64,000 bases of DNA from Pedobacter terrae (GTDB taxonomy: Bacteria > Bacteroidota > Bacteroidia > Sphingobacteriales > Sphingobacteriaceae). The translations under genes were made by a program, and so were the position numbers. Below the pieces are notes generated by a model, which had not been told where the DNA came from, ran no database searches, and saw only the letters and a program-made list of their open reading frames with translations. This document shows, piece by piece, positions 33,792 through 43,207 of this stretch. Location of the stretch: positions 17,355 to 81,354 of the forward strand of contig NZ_FNCH01000023.1 in NCBI RefSeq assembly GCF_900100705.1. Reading direction: 5' to 3'. Numbering within the stretch: the first letter of the stretch is position 1; each line of letters opens with the position of its first letter.

Positions 33792-33799
33792 TATCTTTG
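33792..33799 (+). promoter_or_regulatory. Probable -7 promoter element, possibly leaderless start
   Basis: TATCTTTG matches TAnnTTTG and ends only 5 bases before the ATG of the next gene. If used, transcription would start at or within a few bases of the start codon. Confidence 0.45.
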
Positions 33800-33804
33800 C
33801 TTTT

Positions 33805-34395
33805 ATGAACAACGCTCTTAAAGTCATGGTGTTATCATTATTAATGATTAACGCTAAAGCCCAATCTGTCAAGCCATTATCAGCCGAGGTATTATCAGTT
33901 ACCCGTGCAAACTTCAACAAAAACTTAATAAAATTCGAGTCAGTTGATATCGACAGTCTACCTGCCCCAGTCTATTTATTCTCTAGAGATGGTAAACAAG
34001 AAATAAACATTGATGGCGTTACAGTCTTAACTGATCAAAGAGAAATTATTGGTATTAAAGATATGGATCTGTCGGACGAGTCTATAAAAAATATCGGGGA
34101 TAGACTCATAATTCTCGATAAGCTTCAGAAAGCCTATAGTGAAGCATCCAATGATGAATATAGATCTAGCAAAAGAAACAAAAATAAAATCGTTTTCTAT
34201 GACCGCAGATTTTTTGCGGTTCTACGCTCAATGAGAACAACCTTGAAAGATTTTAAAACCATGTATGCTGCACATCAGAATGATAAAACAAAAGCAATAT
34301 CAGTTGCAGCAATGAGAAGCCCTAACATTGACTGGGAATTCTATTGCCGTTTGATACAAGTGGAGCACCAGAAAATACAAGTACTAGCCAAATAA
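33805..34395 (+). CDS. Hypothetical exported protein
   Basis: 196 residues with a signal peptide (MNNALKVMVLSLLMINAKAQ). The mature part has a short strand-rich start (PAPVYLFSRDGKQEINIDG), a helical middle (IKNIGDRLIILDKLQKAYSEA) and a strongly basic, helical second half (KRNKNKIVFYDRRFFAVLRSMRTTLKDF). No family and no catalytic motif are recognised. The gene stands alone with its own promoter-like box and terminator and is very AT-rich, so it might be a recent acquisition, but that is not shown. Confidence 0.65.
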   Translation: MNNALKVMVLSLLMINAKAQSVKPLSAEVLSVTRANFNKNLIKFESVDIDSLPAPVYLFSRDGKQEINIDGVTVLTDQREIIGIKDMDLSDESIKNIGDRLIILDKLQKAYSEASNDEYRSSKRNKNKIVFYDRRFFAVLRSMRTTLKDFKTMYAAHQNDKTKAISVAAMRSPNIDWEFYCRLIQVEHQKIQVLAK

Positions 34396-34416
34396 TTATT
34401 GGCCACGATTAAAACT

Positions 34417-34455
34417 AACCATCTGCAACTAAAGTTGTAGGTGGTTTTTGGTTTT
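34417..34455 (+). terminator. Terminator of the orphan exported-protein gene
   Basis: Arms AACCATCTGCAACT and AGTTGTAGGTGGTT pair with two mismatched or wobble positions around a 2-base loop, followed by TTTGGTTTT. Confidence 0.7.
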
Positions 34456-34728
34456 ATATCTACTGGTGATCAGAAATTGAAGGTTAAAATTATAATTAAC
34501 AAAAAGAGTCTTTATTACATTCTGAATGACAAATTCATCATTCAATACGAATGCAACCTCTTCGAGTGGAATGTTTTTATTTAAAAACCCGGTCGCCGTT
34601 CATCAATTTTAACTAAACAACACTTTTAGATGCACCCCGCTTTGTAAGCAGAGCAGCTAAAATTAAACCTTTTATTTACTTATTTTAACCTGTTCTTTAC
34701 TTAAGTTGTTGAGCACTGTTTTAACATT

Positions 34729-34736
34729 TAGATTTG
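34729..34736 (+). promoter_or_regulatory. Promoter-like box at the GH2 start
   Basis: TAGATTTG matches TAnnTTTG, with a TTG at 34709-34711 located 17 bases upstream. It ends three bases before the GH2 ATG, again predicting an almost leaderless mRNA. The surrounding gap 34456-34728 has no other feature seen. Confidence 0.4.
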
Positions 34737-34739
34737 AGG

Positions 34740-37205
34740 ATGAATGCAATCAAAATATCATTTTGTCGGGGTTTGTCCGTTTTAATGTTCACCGTATTAT
34801 TTTACGGAACAGTTCATGGTCAGGGCAGGACAGAATACCTGTTGGAAAAAAACTGGAAGTTTAGCAAAGGTGATTTTCCTGAATCCATAAATCCTGCTTT
34901 TGATGACACCAAATGGGAAACGGTAAGTATACCGCATGATTGGGCAATAAAAGGACCATTCGATGGGAACAATGATAGCCAAAATGTACAGATTGTACAA
35001 AATGGAGAACAAACAGCATCATTAAAAACAGGAAGAACAGGTGGCTTGCCTTTTGTTGGAAAAGCCTGGTACCGGAATACTTTTGTTGCACCTGCTTTTA
35101 CAAAAGGTAAAAAAGCAGTGATATTAATTGATGGCGCCATGAGCTATCCTAAAGTGTTTTTAAATGGCGAAGCTGTTGGACACTGGGCATACGGTTACAA
35201 TTCTTTTTCAATCGACGTAACCGACAAAATGAAAGTCGGTAAAAATACACTCGCCATCAGCCTGGAAAATTTACCCGAAGCCTCACGCTGGTATCCCGGG
35301 GCCGGCCTGTACCGGAATGTGCATGTCATTATAACGGATGACGTAAGTATCCCGGTTTGGGGCACCTATATTACCACACCTATAATCAATAAAGATTTCG
35401 CACGTGTAAAAATAAAAACCCAGGTAAATTCACTTAGTGGAAACTATACTGGTTTGAGCCTGCAAACCACCATTGTAAATGCAAAAGGCGAAACAGTAGC
35501 TTCTGCAACAAAGACTTTGAATGAAGGTGATTTGAATGAGTTTGAGCAAGATTTAGTAGTTAGAAAACCTGAATTGTGGTCGCCGGAAACACCAAATTTG
35601 TATTCTGCTATCACAAAACTATATGCCGGAAACAGCTTAAAAGATGAATATACCACAACTTTCGGCATCCGTACCATTAAATACGAAGCAGAGAAGGGCT
35701 TCTCGTTAAACGGGGTTTACCGCAAATTTAAAGGCGTTTGCAATCACCACGATTTGGGGCCACTTGGAGCCGCCATTAATGTTGCTGCTCTGCGCAGGCA
35801 GCTTGTATTATTGAAAGATATGGGTTGCGATGCCATCAGAACTTCGCACAATATGCCAGCGCCAGAACTGGTAAAGTTATGTGATGAAATGGGATTTATG
35901 CTTATGGTCGAATCTTTTGATGAATGGAAATCACCTAAAGTTTTAAACGGATATAGTCACCTTTTTGATGAATGGGCCGAAAAAGATCTTGTGAACATGA
36001 TCCGTGCCAACAGGAATAACCCTTCTGTGGTGATGTGGAGTATTGGAAACGAAGTACCCGATCAATCAACGAAAGAAGGGGGCAAGATTGTAAAGTTTTT
36101 ACAGGATATCTGCCACCGTGAAGATCCAACAAGGCCAGTAACTGCAGGTATGGATAGGATTAAAGATGCCTTAGATAATAACTTTGCTTCGGTATTGGAT
36201 ATTCCTGGATTTAATTATAAACCGTTCTGGTACAGCGATGCATACAAACGTTTGCCACAAGCTATGATTCTGGGGTCTGAAACGGCCTCTACCGTTAGCT
36301 CAAGAGGGGTATATAAATTTCCGGTTGTGCCGCAAAAGATGAAAATGTACGATGACAATCAAAGTTCATCATACGATCTTGAATATTGTAACTGGTCGCA
36401 AATTCCGGATGATGAATTTGTGATGCAGGATTCACTTAAATATGTAATCGGCGAATTTGTTTGGACCGGTTTTGATTACCTCGGCGAACCTACCCCATAC
36501 GATGAGAAATGGCCATCACACAGTTCTTATTTTGGAATTATTGACCTGGCAGGTATCCCTAAAGATCGCTTTTATCTCTACCGAAGTAAATGGAATCCTG
36601 ATAAACCAACGCTTCATATCGTTCCACATTGGACTTTCTCCGGACGTGAAGGACAGGTTACGCCGGTGTTTGTGTACACCAATTATCCATCAGCAGAGTT
36701 ATTTGTTAACAACAAAAGCCAGGGCAGACAAAGTAAAAATAAAAAGTCTACCACCAGCAGGTACCGACTAATGTGGAATGATGTAAGATACGAACCAGGA
36801 GAGATAAAGGTTGTTGCCTATGATGAGCATGGTAAAGCTGTTGCTGAACAAAAGGTTAAAACGGCTGGCAAACCGCACCATATTTTGTTAGAATCTGATC
36901 GTAAAAATTTGGAGGCTGATGGCAAGGATCTGGCCTATATTACGGCAAGTGTAGTAGATGCGAATGGTACTTTATGCCCTGATGCAGAAAATAGCTTAGC
37001 TTTTAAAGTTACCGGAAACGGAACATATAAAGTAGTTGCCAATGGCGATGCAACCAGTCTGGAATTATTTCACCTGCCAAAAATGAAGGCATTTAAGGGC
37101 AAACTGGTGATTACCGTTCAATCAACAGAACAGGCCGGGAAATTAAAGCTAAGTGTTTCTTCTAAAGGTTTAAAAACTGCGGTGCTGCCGATTGAGACCA
37201 GATGA
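34740..37205 (+). CDS. GH2 beta-galactosidase-type glycoside hydrolase
   Basis: 821 residues from the ATG at 34740 (an in-frame TTG lies six bases upstream); the signal peptide MNAIKISFCRGLSVLMFTVL supports this start. Domains: sugar-binding jelly roll (about 30-200), Ig-like (about 205-312), catalytic TIM barrel (about 315-600) and a C-terminal DUF4982-type region (about 625 on). The acid/base is E438 in VMWSIGNEVPD. The nucleophile is E514 in ILGSETAS, the variant found in this subfamily in place of ILCEYAHAMGN. FVWTGFDYLGEPTPYD completes the barrel. Beta-galactosidase is the best guess; beta-glucuronidase or beta-mannosidase cannot be excluded. It stands alone, not in a PUL. Confidence 0.87.
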   Translation: MNAIKISFCRGLSVLMFTVLFYGTVHGQGRTEYLLEKNWKFSKGDFPESINPAFDDTKWETVSIPHDWAIKGPFDGNNDSQNVQIVQNGEQTASLKTGRTGGLPFVGKAWYRNTFVAPAFTKGKKAVILIDGAMSYPKVFLNGEAVGHWAYGYNSFSIDVTDKMKVGKNTLAISLENLPEASRWYPGAGLYRNVHVIITDDVSIPVWGTYITTPIINKDFARVKIKTQVNSLSGNYTGLSLQTTIVNAKGETVASATKTLNEGDLNEFEQDLVVRKPELWSPETPNLYSAITKLYAGNSLKDEYTTTFGIRTIKYEAEKGFSLNGVYRKFKGVCNHHDLGPLGAAINVAALRRQLVLLKDMGCDAIRTSHNMPAPELVKLCDEMGFMLMVESFDEWKSPKVLNGYSHLFDEWAEKDLVNMIRANRNNPSVVMWSIGNEVPDQSTKEGGKIVKFLQDICHREDPTRPVTAGMDRIKDALDNNFASVLDIPGFNYKPFWYSDAYKRLPQAMILGSETASTVSSRGVYKFPVVPQKMKMYDDNQSSSYDLEYCNWSQIPDDEFVMQDSLKYVIGEFVWTGFDYLGEPTPYDEKWPSHSSYFGIIDLAGIPKDRFYLYRSKWNPDKPTLHIVPHWTFSGREGQVTPVFVYTNYPSAELFVNNKSQGRQSKNKKSTTSRYRLMWNDVRYEPGEIKVVAYDEHGKAVAEQKVKTAGKPHHILLESDRKNLEADGKDLAYITASVVDANGTLCPDAENSLAFKVTGNGTYKVVANGDATSLELFHLPKMKAFKGKLVITVQSTEQAGKLKLSVSSKGLKTAVLPIETR

Positions 37206-37357
37206 TAATTGATTGTAGAGATCCCTCAAGATGACATTTTATTTATGAAATGAAGAAAAAATGGTTTTGCGAAATATACAAGGCAATGTTACCTAAAGTT
37301 GCTGCGCTATTAGCAGAGGTAACTCCTGTTTATTACCAAAAATGTGGTACTACAAAT

Positions 37358-38431
37358 TTAATTTTTCAGGAATATTTTAAACGCCGAGCCAACCTCCGCA
37401 TTGTTTTCTATTTCTATTTTACCGCCGGCATTGTTCACTATTGTATGAACAAGATATAAACCAACACCAGATCCCTCCACGCTAGTTTTTACACGTTTAA
37501 ATTTCTCAAAAATGATAGTTTTGGCTTCTTCTGTAAGTCCAATTCCATTATCTGATACCTTTAAGAGCATGTAATCACCGCACTTTTCTGAATGAATTTT
37601 TACGTGAGGTTTTCTATCCTTTGGTGTGTATTTTATGGCATTGCTGACCAGGTTATAAAGGATGCTCCGTAATTTTCTGCGCACAAAAGTAATTTCTGTT
37701 GCTTTTAAATCCGTTTCAATGATTGCACCCGATTCATGGATTAAGCTGGGAATGGAAAGGCGTACGTCGTCAACTATATTTCCCAGGTCTATAAGCTCTT
37801 CGGCTGACTCATTGCGCTGCTTATCCCAATGGCCCTGCACAAGATCCTCCACTACATTTTTGATGTTGTTCAGGCTTCTTTCCATGGCATCGATCAATTT
37901 TGGAAGTCTTTCCGCCTTTTTTTCAACGTCCAGTTTCATGGCAGATAATGAAAGGCTTAGTGCTAATATGGGGTTCTTAATGTCGTGAGCAATACTGTCG
38001 AGTAGAAGCTCATGCTCGGCCACAAGTTTTTCTTGGTCCCGGAGATCTTTCACCCTTGCTGTGATATCTACAAAAGTGATAATAACACCATTTGTTTTAT
38101 TGTCTCTTCTGTTTATGTAAGGCAATATATTCATCTGAAACCAGTGCATATCCGTAGTCTGAATTTCTTTTTCGAGTATCTTACCTGTTGCAATCACGGT
38201 TTTTATATTCTCAATAATGGTGGGAAATCTAAAATTTTCATGGACATCCATTATTGATCTGCCAATAAAATCAGCTTTCAGCGAAAACTGCTTCATTGCA
38301 GGTGGGGTAAATTTTCTTAAAATCAGTTCTGAATCGACAAAAAGCTGGGGTATAATGGTATTGGCAAAATAATTTTCCAGCTCTTCATTAAGTGTTACCA
38401 GATCTGAAATCTGCTGACTTTTGGTTTGCAT
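37358..38431 (-). CDS. PAS-domain sensor histidine kinase (orphan)
   Basis: 357 residues, no signal peptide or transmembrane helix. A PAS module (about 15-125) includes LNEELENYFANTIIPQLFVD and GVIITFVDITARVKDL, of the PAS_10 type that also ends CheB-CheR-PAS kinases. The dimerization/phosphoacceptor helix has H149 (DSIAHDIKNP). The catalytic domain has the N box NLVSNAIKYTP, G1 DNGIGL and G2 GSGVGLYLVH. All kinase motifs are intact. No response-regulator gene is near, so its partner is elsewhere. Being soluble it should sense a cytoplasmic signal. It is convergent with the GH2 gene. Confidence 0.9.
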   Translation of the reverse strand: MQTKSQQISDLVTLNEELENYFANTIIPQLFVDSELILRKFTPPAMKQFSLKADFIGRSIMDVHENFRFPTIIENIKTVIATGKILEKEIQTTDMHWFQMNILPYINRRDNKTNGVIITFVDITARVKDLRDQEKLVAEHELLLDSIAHDIKNPILALSLSLSAMKLDVEKKAERLPKLIDAMERSLNNIKNVVEDLVQGHWDKQRNESAEELIDLGNIVDDVRLSIPSLIHESGAIIETDLKATEITFVRRKLRSILYNLVSNAIKYTPKDRKPHVKIHSEKCGDYMLLKVSDNGIGLTEEAKTIIFEKFKRVKTSVEGSGVGLYLVHTIVNNAGGKIEIENNAEVGSAFKIFLKN

Positions 38432-38835
38432 AGTTTGTATTTTAGCTTGGCATCTATTCTGTTTCAGAATGGACGATTCAAATATAAACCAATTATTTTA
38501 TGATCGATCCAATTGAAGCAATTTCACTTCAGCTTATCTTACCTATCTGTAGCATTAACAAGTAATCATAAAAGATGTTTACTCTTTTAAGGAATTTTTT
38601 GAAAATTTGATGGAATGAGCCTCAACGAATAGAAATAAACCAAAGCCATGCACAAAAACCAGTTACTTAACAAGCTTTTTAAAAAAAAACTCATTCAAGC
38701 GCCACTAATACCGACTTAAACTGTTTTATGAACGTTTTGTTTTTCTGGTAATTACCCCGAACTGTAGGGAAGCGGAAAGGTTTACGAAGCAAACCGAGCC
38801 TTAAGCGAGCTGATTGAAGGTAATTTATTGCAAGA

Positions 38836-38904
38836 TCTTTCCTGATAAAAAGATGCTGACCAGGCTGTAGCTACAAAACAATTGAAAATATTATTTCTAC
38901 TTGT
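38836..38904. repeat. Inverted copy of the repeat at 28591-28659
   Basis: The reverse complement reads ACAAGTAGAAATAATATTTT then CAATT, TTGTAGCTAC, GGTCAGCATCTTTTT and matches 28591-28659 over about 69 bases with scattered substitutions. Confidence 0.8.
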
Positions 38905-38978
38905 AACATGAATTTACAGCTATCGGATCAAAATGGCGAATTGGTCTGGTCAGGGTGGTAGACGCCAAATAAAACGTG

Positions 38979-39014
38979 CCTCGCTCCGGGCTTTATGCAC
39001 CAGTCGGGTTTAGG
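38979..39014. repeat. Inverted copy of the repeat at 15265-15305
   Basis: The reverse complement starts CCTAAACCCGACTG and contains TAAAGCCCGGAGCGAGG, matching 15265-15305 apart from a few indels. Confidence 0.65.
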
Positions 39015-39293
39015 TGACCAAGATAGTTGCTTCTATTTTCGTTTTATAGCAAATTGCAGAGAAATGAAGTTTTCCTGCACAGGCCTTCGTATTTAAACGG
39101 GATGGGAGCGGCATACTTTTGCGGTAAAGGCGGGGGGGCGTAGAAGGGCAGCAAAAGATATAGCGGACAGCCCGGCAGAACCCAACCGACGAAGAGCAAC
39201 AGCACCTTTACAAAATAATAAAACTCGTCAATCTTATTTAACGTGCGTTACGGATGCTTTAGAATTTATAGCAAAGCATGTTAAAAACACGAT

Positions 39294-39329
39294 ATAAAAA
39301 CCCCCAAATAGTGTTTAACTTTTTGGGGG
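39294..39329 (-). terminator. Terminator of the HExxH lipoprotein gene
   Basis: On the minus strand, arms CCCCCAAA and TTTGGGGG are followed by TTTTTATA. It lies about 55 bases past the stop codon at 39385. Confidence 0.8.
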
Positions 39330-39384
39330 CATTGCATGTACCTGGTGGAAATATGAATAATCGAACTCAGGTAGGTCGGAACCA

Positions 39385-41241
39385 TTATTTTATAGTTAAA
39401 TTAACAGTGAAGGTAGCAGTAACCTTATTGCCGGAAGCCAAGGTATATACCAAAGCTTGTTTCATGGTATACTTATCGCCTATATTGACGCGGTTGGGGT
39501 ACTGGCCAGCGCTTAGCTTAAAATTCTGTGCATCAAATTCACAAAACACACGTGAATTAGCCGAACTGTAGCCAACTACATAACCAGTAGCGTCAAACCA
39601 GTGCCCGTAGCCATTAGCTGTTGTAGTAGCATTTAGGTTGTTATTCGGTTCAAGTGCATAAAATTTAATATCGGCACCTATTTTGCTGGTAATATCTTGT
39701 TTAGGTAATTGAAAGGCAGAAGCGAGTTTAGCAATATCAATTTCGGCTGTGGCATAATCGTAAGCGGTTGTACTCCGTTTCACTTCAAGATCGTACGTAA
39801 AGGCGGCATCTTTAGGTGCCTGATTGTTGTAACCAGGTAAACTGGTGTTCTGAAATTTTACTTTATACGGCCATTGTTCATCATTGGCATTGTTGTCATC
39901 CCAGGCATGCGGATGGTATTGGGTAGGCGCACCTGTAACCACAAACCAAAGGCGGCTGCAATTGGCCGGAATCGTAAAGGTTGCATTTCCGGAGGCGCTT
40001 GTGAACATGGTGCTGTAGCTTCGGGTACCATTTGTTGATAAAGCAACGAAACCATACCTCCAACCGGCAATACTGGCATCTACCTGGTTATAGCCCGAAG
40101 CGTTTGGCAAGCCTTGAAATGCCGCTGTAACAATTGTGCCTGCAGCAGGTACCTCTAGAGGCATAACATTGTAACCGGTTGTTTGCGGGCAAAAGCTTGG
40201 ATCAGGTTGGAAAGCGCCATCGTTCATCAGGTTCATTTTATAATGATGTGCACCAATTTTGCTTACACCCAGCGTGCGGATGTTATCAATATCCCAGGTT
40301 ACAAATTTAGATGATGCATCATATAACTCATCATTTAGCTGGCTCACTGAAAGTCCATACAAACGTTGATAAACCTGAATCGGATCTTCATAGGTCTGTG
40401 ATGCCTGCCATATTTTGCCAATAACCGTAATGCCTCTTTTTTGTGCCCAGTATTGGTGGATCATATAATTGGCGTACCGGTAATCTTCGTGGATGAGGTG
40501 TTTTTGGTAATTATCCAGGTAAGGATCAAACCAGCTGCTAAAAAATTCATTAGGATAGGAGATAAAAGCTTGCCATTGTGCGGTTTGTTCCCAAAAGGCA
40601 TTGCCCCCCGCTCCATTGCCGCCGAAACCCCATCTGAAACCATGTGATGTGCCCAGATCGCCGGATACCTGGTATTGAAAACTATGGCCAATCTCATGCC
40701 CGATTGTGGAACCAACCGGCTGGCAGGTTTGCGGACTTACCCATAATGCACCTATGGTATCATCATATCCTGAACCAGTTGCACGCCAGCCATCTTCATA
40801 GTATAAAAAGATCATCAATTTGTATTTGTCTAATTTTGAAGTTCCGTTTCCTACGGTTATAAATTTTAACGTATTCACATTCAGGTTATAAAATGATTCA
40901 GCCTTGGCCAGCAAATCATCAATATCCACACGGTATTTTGAATCTACATTGGTAGAAGAAGGATTGTTATTGCCATATCCTTTTCCCCAGAATAGTATGA
41001 AGTGATCGGATTGCTTAGAACGGGCATAACACCATTCGCTTTCGGTGGCGTTCCAATCCATATTCTGCATGGATTGTGGTTTGTAAATCTGCAGGTTGGC
41101 AGCCGCCTGCGCAATTGTACCATTTGCAGGAGGATCAGTTGCTACCATAGCTTTTTTACAGGCTGTAAAGTTTAATAATAAGATTAAGGAAAGTACAGCA
41201 CAGGTTTGCCGATGCCGCATTAATTTTGATAGGTAGTTCAT
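39385..41241 (-). CDS. Lipoprotein with DUF6055-like HExxH region and DUF4859
   Basis: 618 residues from the ATG at 41241 (the longer frame adds 10 weakly supported residues). The lipobox ends at C28 (LNFTACKK). Residues about 55-330 resemble DUF6055: WNATESEWCYARSKQSDHF, then GHEIGHSFQY with H182-E183-x-x-H186 and, further on, FWEQTAQW whose E218 could be the third zinc ligand. This arrangement would suit a gluzincin metalloprotease, but activity in DUF6055 proteins is not established. The C-terminus (about 520-610, GYGHWFDATGYVVGYSSANS) resembles DUF4859. It should lie on the outer membrane or cell surface. It is a single-gene transcription unit with promoter-like and terminator sequences. 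Confidence 0.72.
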   Translation of the reverse strand: MNYLSKLMRHRQTCAVLSLILLLNFTACKKAMVATDPPANGTIAQAAANLQIYKPQSMQNMDWNATESEWCYARSKQSDHFILFWGKGYGNNNPSSTNVDSKYRVDIDDLLAKAESFYNLNVNTLKFITVGNGTSKLDKYKLMIFLYYEDGWRATGSGYDDTIGALWVSPQTCQPVGSTIGHEIGHSFQYQVSGDLGTSHGFRWGFGGNGAGGNAFWEQTAQWQAFISYPNEFFSSWFDPYLDNYQKHLIHEDYRYANYMIHQYWAQKRGITVIGKIWQASQTYEDPIQVYQRLYGLSVSQLNDELYDASSKFVTWDIDNIRTLGVSKIGAHHYKMNLMNDGAFQPDPSFCPQTTGYNVMPLEVPAAGTIVTAAFQGLPNASGYNQVDASIAGWRYGFVALSTNGTRSYSTMFTSASGNATFTIPANCSRLWFVVTGAPTQYHPHAWDDNNANDEQWPYKVKFQNTSLPGYNNQAPKDAAFTYDLEVKRSTTAYDYATAEIDIAKLASAFQLPKQDITSKIGADIKFYALEPNNNLNATTTANGYGHWFDATGYVVGYSSANSRVFCEFDAQNFKLSAGQYPNRVNIGDKYTMKQALVYTLASGNKVTATFTVNLTIK

Positions 41242-41285
41242 GGTTTTAGAGTTGATTGATGTATTCAGCAAATTAACCAGAACTT

Positions 41286-41293
41286 CAAAATTA
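41286..41293 (-). promoter_or_regulatory. Probable -7 element of the HExxH lipoprotein gene
   Basis: The minus strand reads TAATTTTG, matching TAnnTTTG, 45-52 bases upstream of the ATG at 41241. Confidence 0.45.
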
Positions 41294-41409
41294 TAATTAC
41301 AGGTTTTTATCTATAAATAACTCATTTTTAACCAGATATCATTACAGTATTTACGCTAATATCTATTTTGTATTTCAGTTTTCTAAGCTTTCGGAGTTTT
41401 TGAGCACAG

Positions 41410-43194
41410 CTATTGATAATAGCCGGGTAGGCTTAGCTCTTCAAAAGCCAATCTTTTTTTATCAATCAGCAGCCCTTCAATCGCCAGAATATCAATTTCT
41501 GTATTTAAAAAGCAGCGTATGGCGTCTTCCGGACCTGAGGCCATAGGTTCATTCATTACATTTAAAGAAGTGTTAATTACGGCCGGGCATCCCGTAAGGT
41601 TGTAAAATGCCGTAATGAGTTGATGAAAATCAGGATGATGTGATTTGTTCACTGCCTGAACCCGTGCCGTTCCATCAACATGTACCGCTCCTGGAATTGA
41701 AACCGTATCAGGCACCTTATCGGCATTGCCTAAATAGTTTTCTGTAAATAACATGTAGCGGTTTTTAGAGCCTTTGCTAAAATATAAATCGGCGAATTCT
41801 GCTAAAATAGCGGGCGCAAAAGGACGGAAAGACTCTCTAAACTTAATTTTTGCATTGAGTATGGCTTTCATTTCAGCGTTTCTGGGGTCAGCGAGAATAC
41901 TGCGGCTACCCAGCGCTCTTGGTCCGAACTCTGTTCTCCCTTTAAAATAGGCGATTACCTTGCCATCAGCTAAATACGCGGCTATTTTACGATAATAAAC
42001 ATCATGCGCTACCTTTTCATAATTTAAGTTATAGACGTGGAGTGCTGCAATTACCTCTTTTTGGGTATAGCTTGGACCAAGTAGTGATTGTTTCATCGCA
42101 TCTGTTTGCAAATCGACATTTCTAAGACCTGATAAATGTGTATAGTATACGCTATATGCTGCACCCAATGCACCACCAGCATCGCCTGCTGCAGGTTGCA
42201 CCCAGATCTGTTTGAATCCGGAATGCTGCCTGATGGCTGAATTAATGATGCAGTTCAGGGCAACTCCTCCCGCAATGCAGAGATTATCTATTGCAAACTC
42301 CCTGTAAAGACTTTGAGTCAGTTTAATCATGATCTCTTCAGTCACTTTTTGTATGGAACTTGCCATGTCTTTGTGAAATGGCAGTAATTCATCGCCTTTC
42401 GCGCGGGCGGGATGTCCAAAAAGCTTATCGAATTTTTTATGGGTCATTTTCAATCCTGTACAGTAATCAAAGTAATCCATGTTGAGGAGAAAAGAACCAT
42501 CTGCTTTAACATCAATTAAATGATCATAAATGAGCTGTTTGTATACCGGTGTGCCGTACGAAGCTAAACCCATTACTTTATATTCATCAGAATTGACTTC
42601 GAAACCCAAATAATAGGTGAAAGCAGAATATAAAAGACCGAGGGAGTTGGGGAAATTAATCTCTTTTTTTAAAGTTAGTTGAGCCATATTACCTATTGAA
42701 ACTGTAGTGGTGGCCCATTCTCCCACGCCATCTATCGTTAATACCACGGCCTCATCAAATGGACTCGGGTAAAAAGCAGAAGCGGCATGGGCGTGGTGGT
42801 GATCGGTAAATAGGATGGTACGCGATTTTTCCCAGTTGGGATCTATGCAATGAAGCGCTTTGGCTATGTTTTTTTTGATGAATAATTTATCCTTTAACCA
42901 TATCGGCATGGCTTTCAGGAAAGACTTTAATCCCCTGGGGGCAAAATGAACATATGTTTCGAGTAACCGTTCAAATTTCAAAAAGGGCTTTTCGTAAAAT
43001 ACAACATGATCTACTTCAGCCAGGGAAATGTTGGCAAATTTAAGACAGAACTTAATTGCTTCTGTGGGGAATGACTCATCGTTTTTAATCCTCGAGAAAC
43101 GTTCCTCCTGTGCTGCAGCTATAATTTCTGCATCTTTCAACAAACATGCTGCACTGTCGTGATAGTAAGCGGAAATCCCCAGGATATAGCCCAT
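41410..43194 (-). CDS. NodU/CmcH-type carbamoyltransferase
   Basis: 594 residues from the ATG at 43194, where the family-typical start MGYILGISAYYHDSAACLL begins; a longer in-frame extension is unrelated. The N-terminal Kae1/ASKHA-like domain (about 1-360) has H12 and the FTDHHHAHAASAF histidine cluster. The C-terminal carbamoyltransferase domain has GRTEFGPRALGSRSILADPR and ends with NTSLNVMNEPM. The family moves a carbamoyl group from carbamoyl phosphate, via carbamoyl-AMP, to a hydroxyl of a sugar or antibiotic. It is the last gene of a four-gene unit with DUF5989, SxtJ-like and SGNH-TPR proteins. The acceptor is unknown; a surface glycan or glycolipid is plausible. Confidence 0.92.
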   Translation of the reverse strand: MGYILGISAYYHDSAACLLKDAEIIAAAQEERFSRIKNDESFPTEAIKFCLKFANISLAEVDHVVFYEKPFLKFERLLETYVHFAPRGLKSFLKAMPIWLKDKLFIKKNIAKALHCIDPNWEKSRTILFTDHHHAHAASAFYPSPFDEAVVLTIDGVGEWATTTVSIGNMAQLTLKKEINFPNSLGLLYSAFTYYLGFEVNSDEYKVMGLASYGTPVYKQLIYDHLIDVKADGSFLLNMDYFDYCTGLKMTHKKFDKLFGHPARAKGDELLPFHKDMASSIQKVTEEIMIKLTQSLYREFAIDNLCIAGGVALNCIINSAIRQHSGFKQIWVQPAAGDAGGALGAAYSVYYTHLSGLRNVDLQTDAMKQSLLGPSYTQKEVIAALHVYNLNYEKVAHDVYYRKIAAYLADGKVIAYFKGRTEFGPRALGSRSILADPRNAEMKAILNAKIKFRESFRPFAPAILAEFADLYFSKGSKNRYMLFTENYLGNADKVPDTVSIPGAVHVDGTARVQAVNKSHHPDFHQLITAFYNLTGCPAVINTSLNVMNEPMASGPEDAIRCFLNTEIDILAIEGLLIDKKRLAFEELSLPGYYQ

Positions 43195-43207
43195 AATGTG
43201 TGCGCGA

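Larger units (their letters stand above)
38432..39293. other. Long gene-free stretch of decayed repeats
   Basis: No credible ORF. Two pieces match other gaps in reverse orientation (see the next two repeat entries). Around 39095-39200 there is a G-rich stretch with words shared with 26330-26400 (AGCGGACA, CCCGAC-like). The left part, 38432-38735, contains no feature that I recognise. Confidence 0.55.

Noticed and set aside
33135..33804. tRNA-Ala as the attachment site of an integrated element carrying the orphan exported-protein gene.
   Set aside because: No direct copy of the tRNA 3' end was found downstream, and no integrase is present.
37250..37459. A 69-codon frame after the GH2 gene.
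   Set aside because: Half of it overlaps the end of the histidine kinase gene on the other strand; the protein has no signal or domain.
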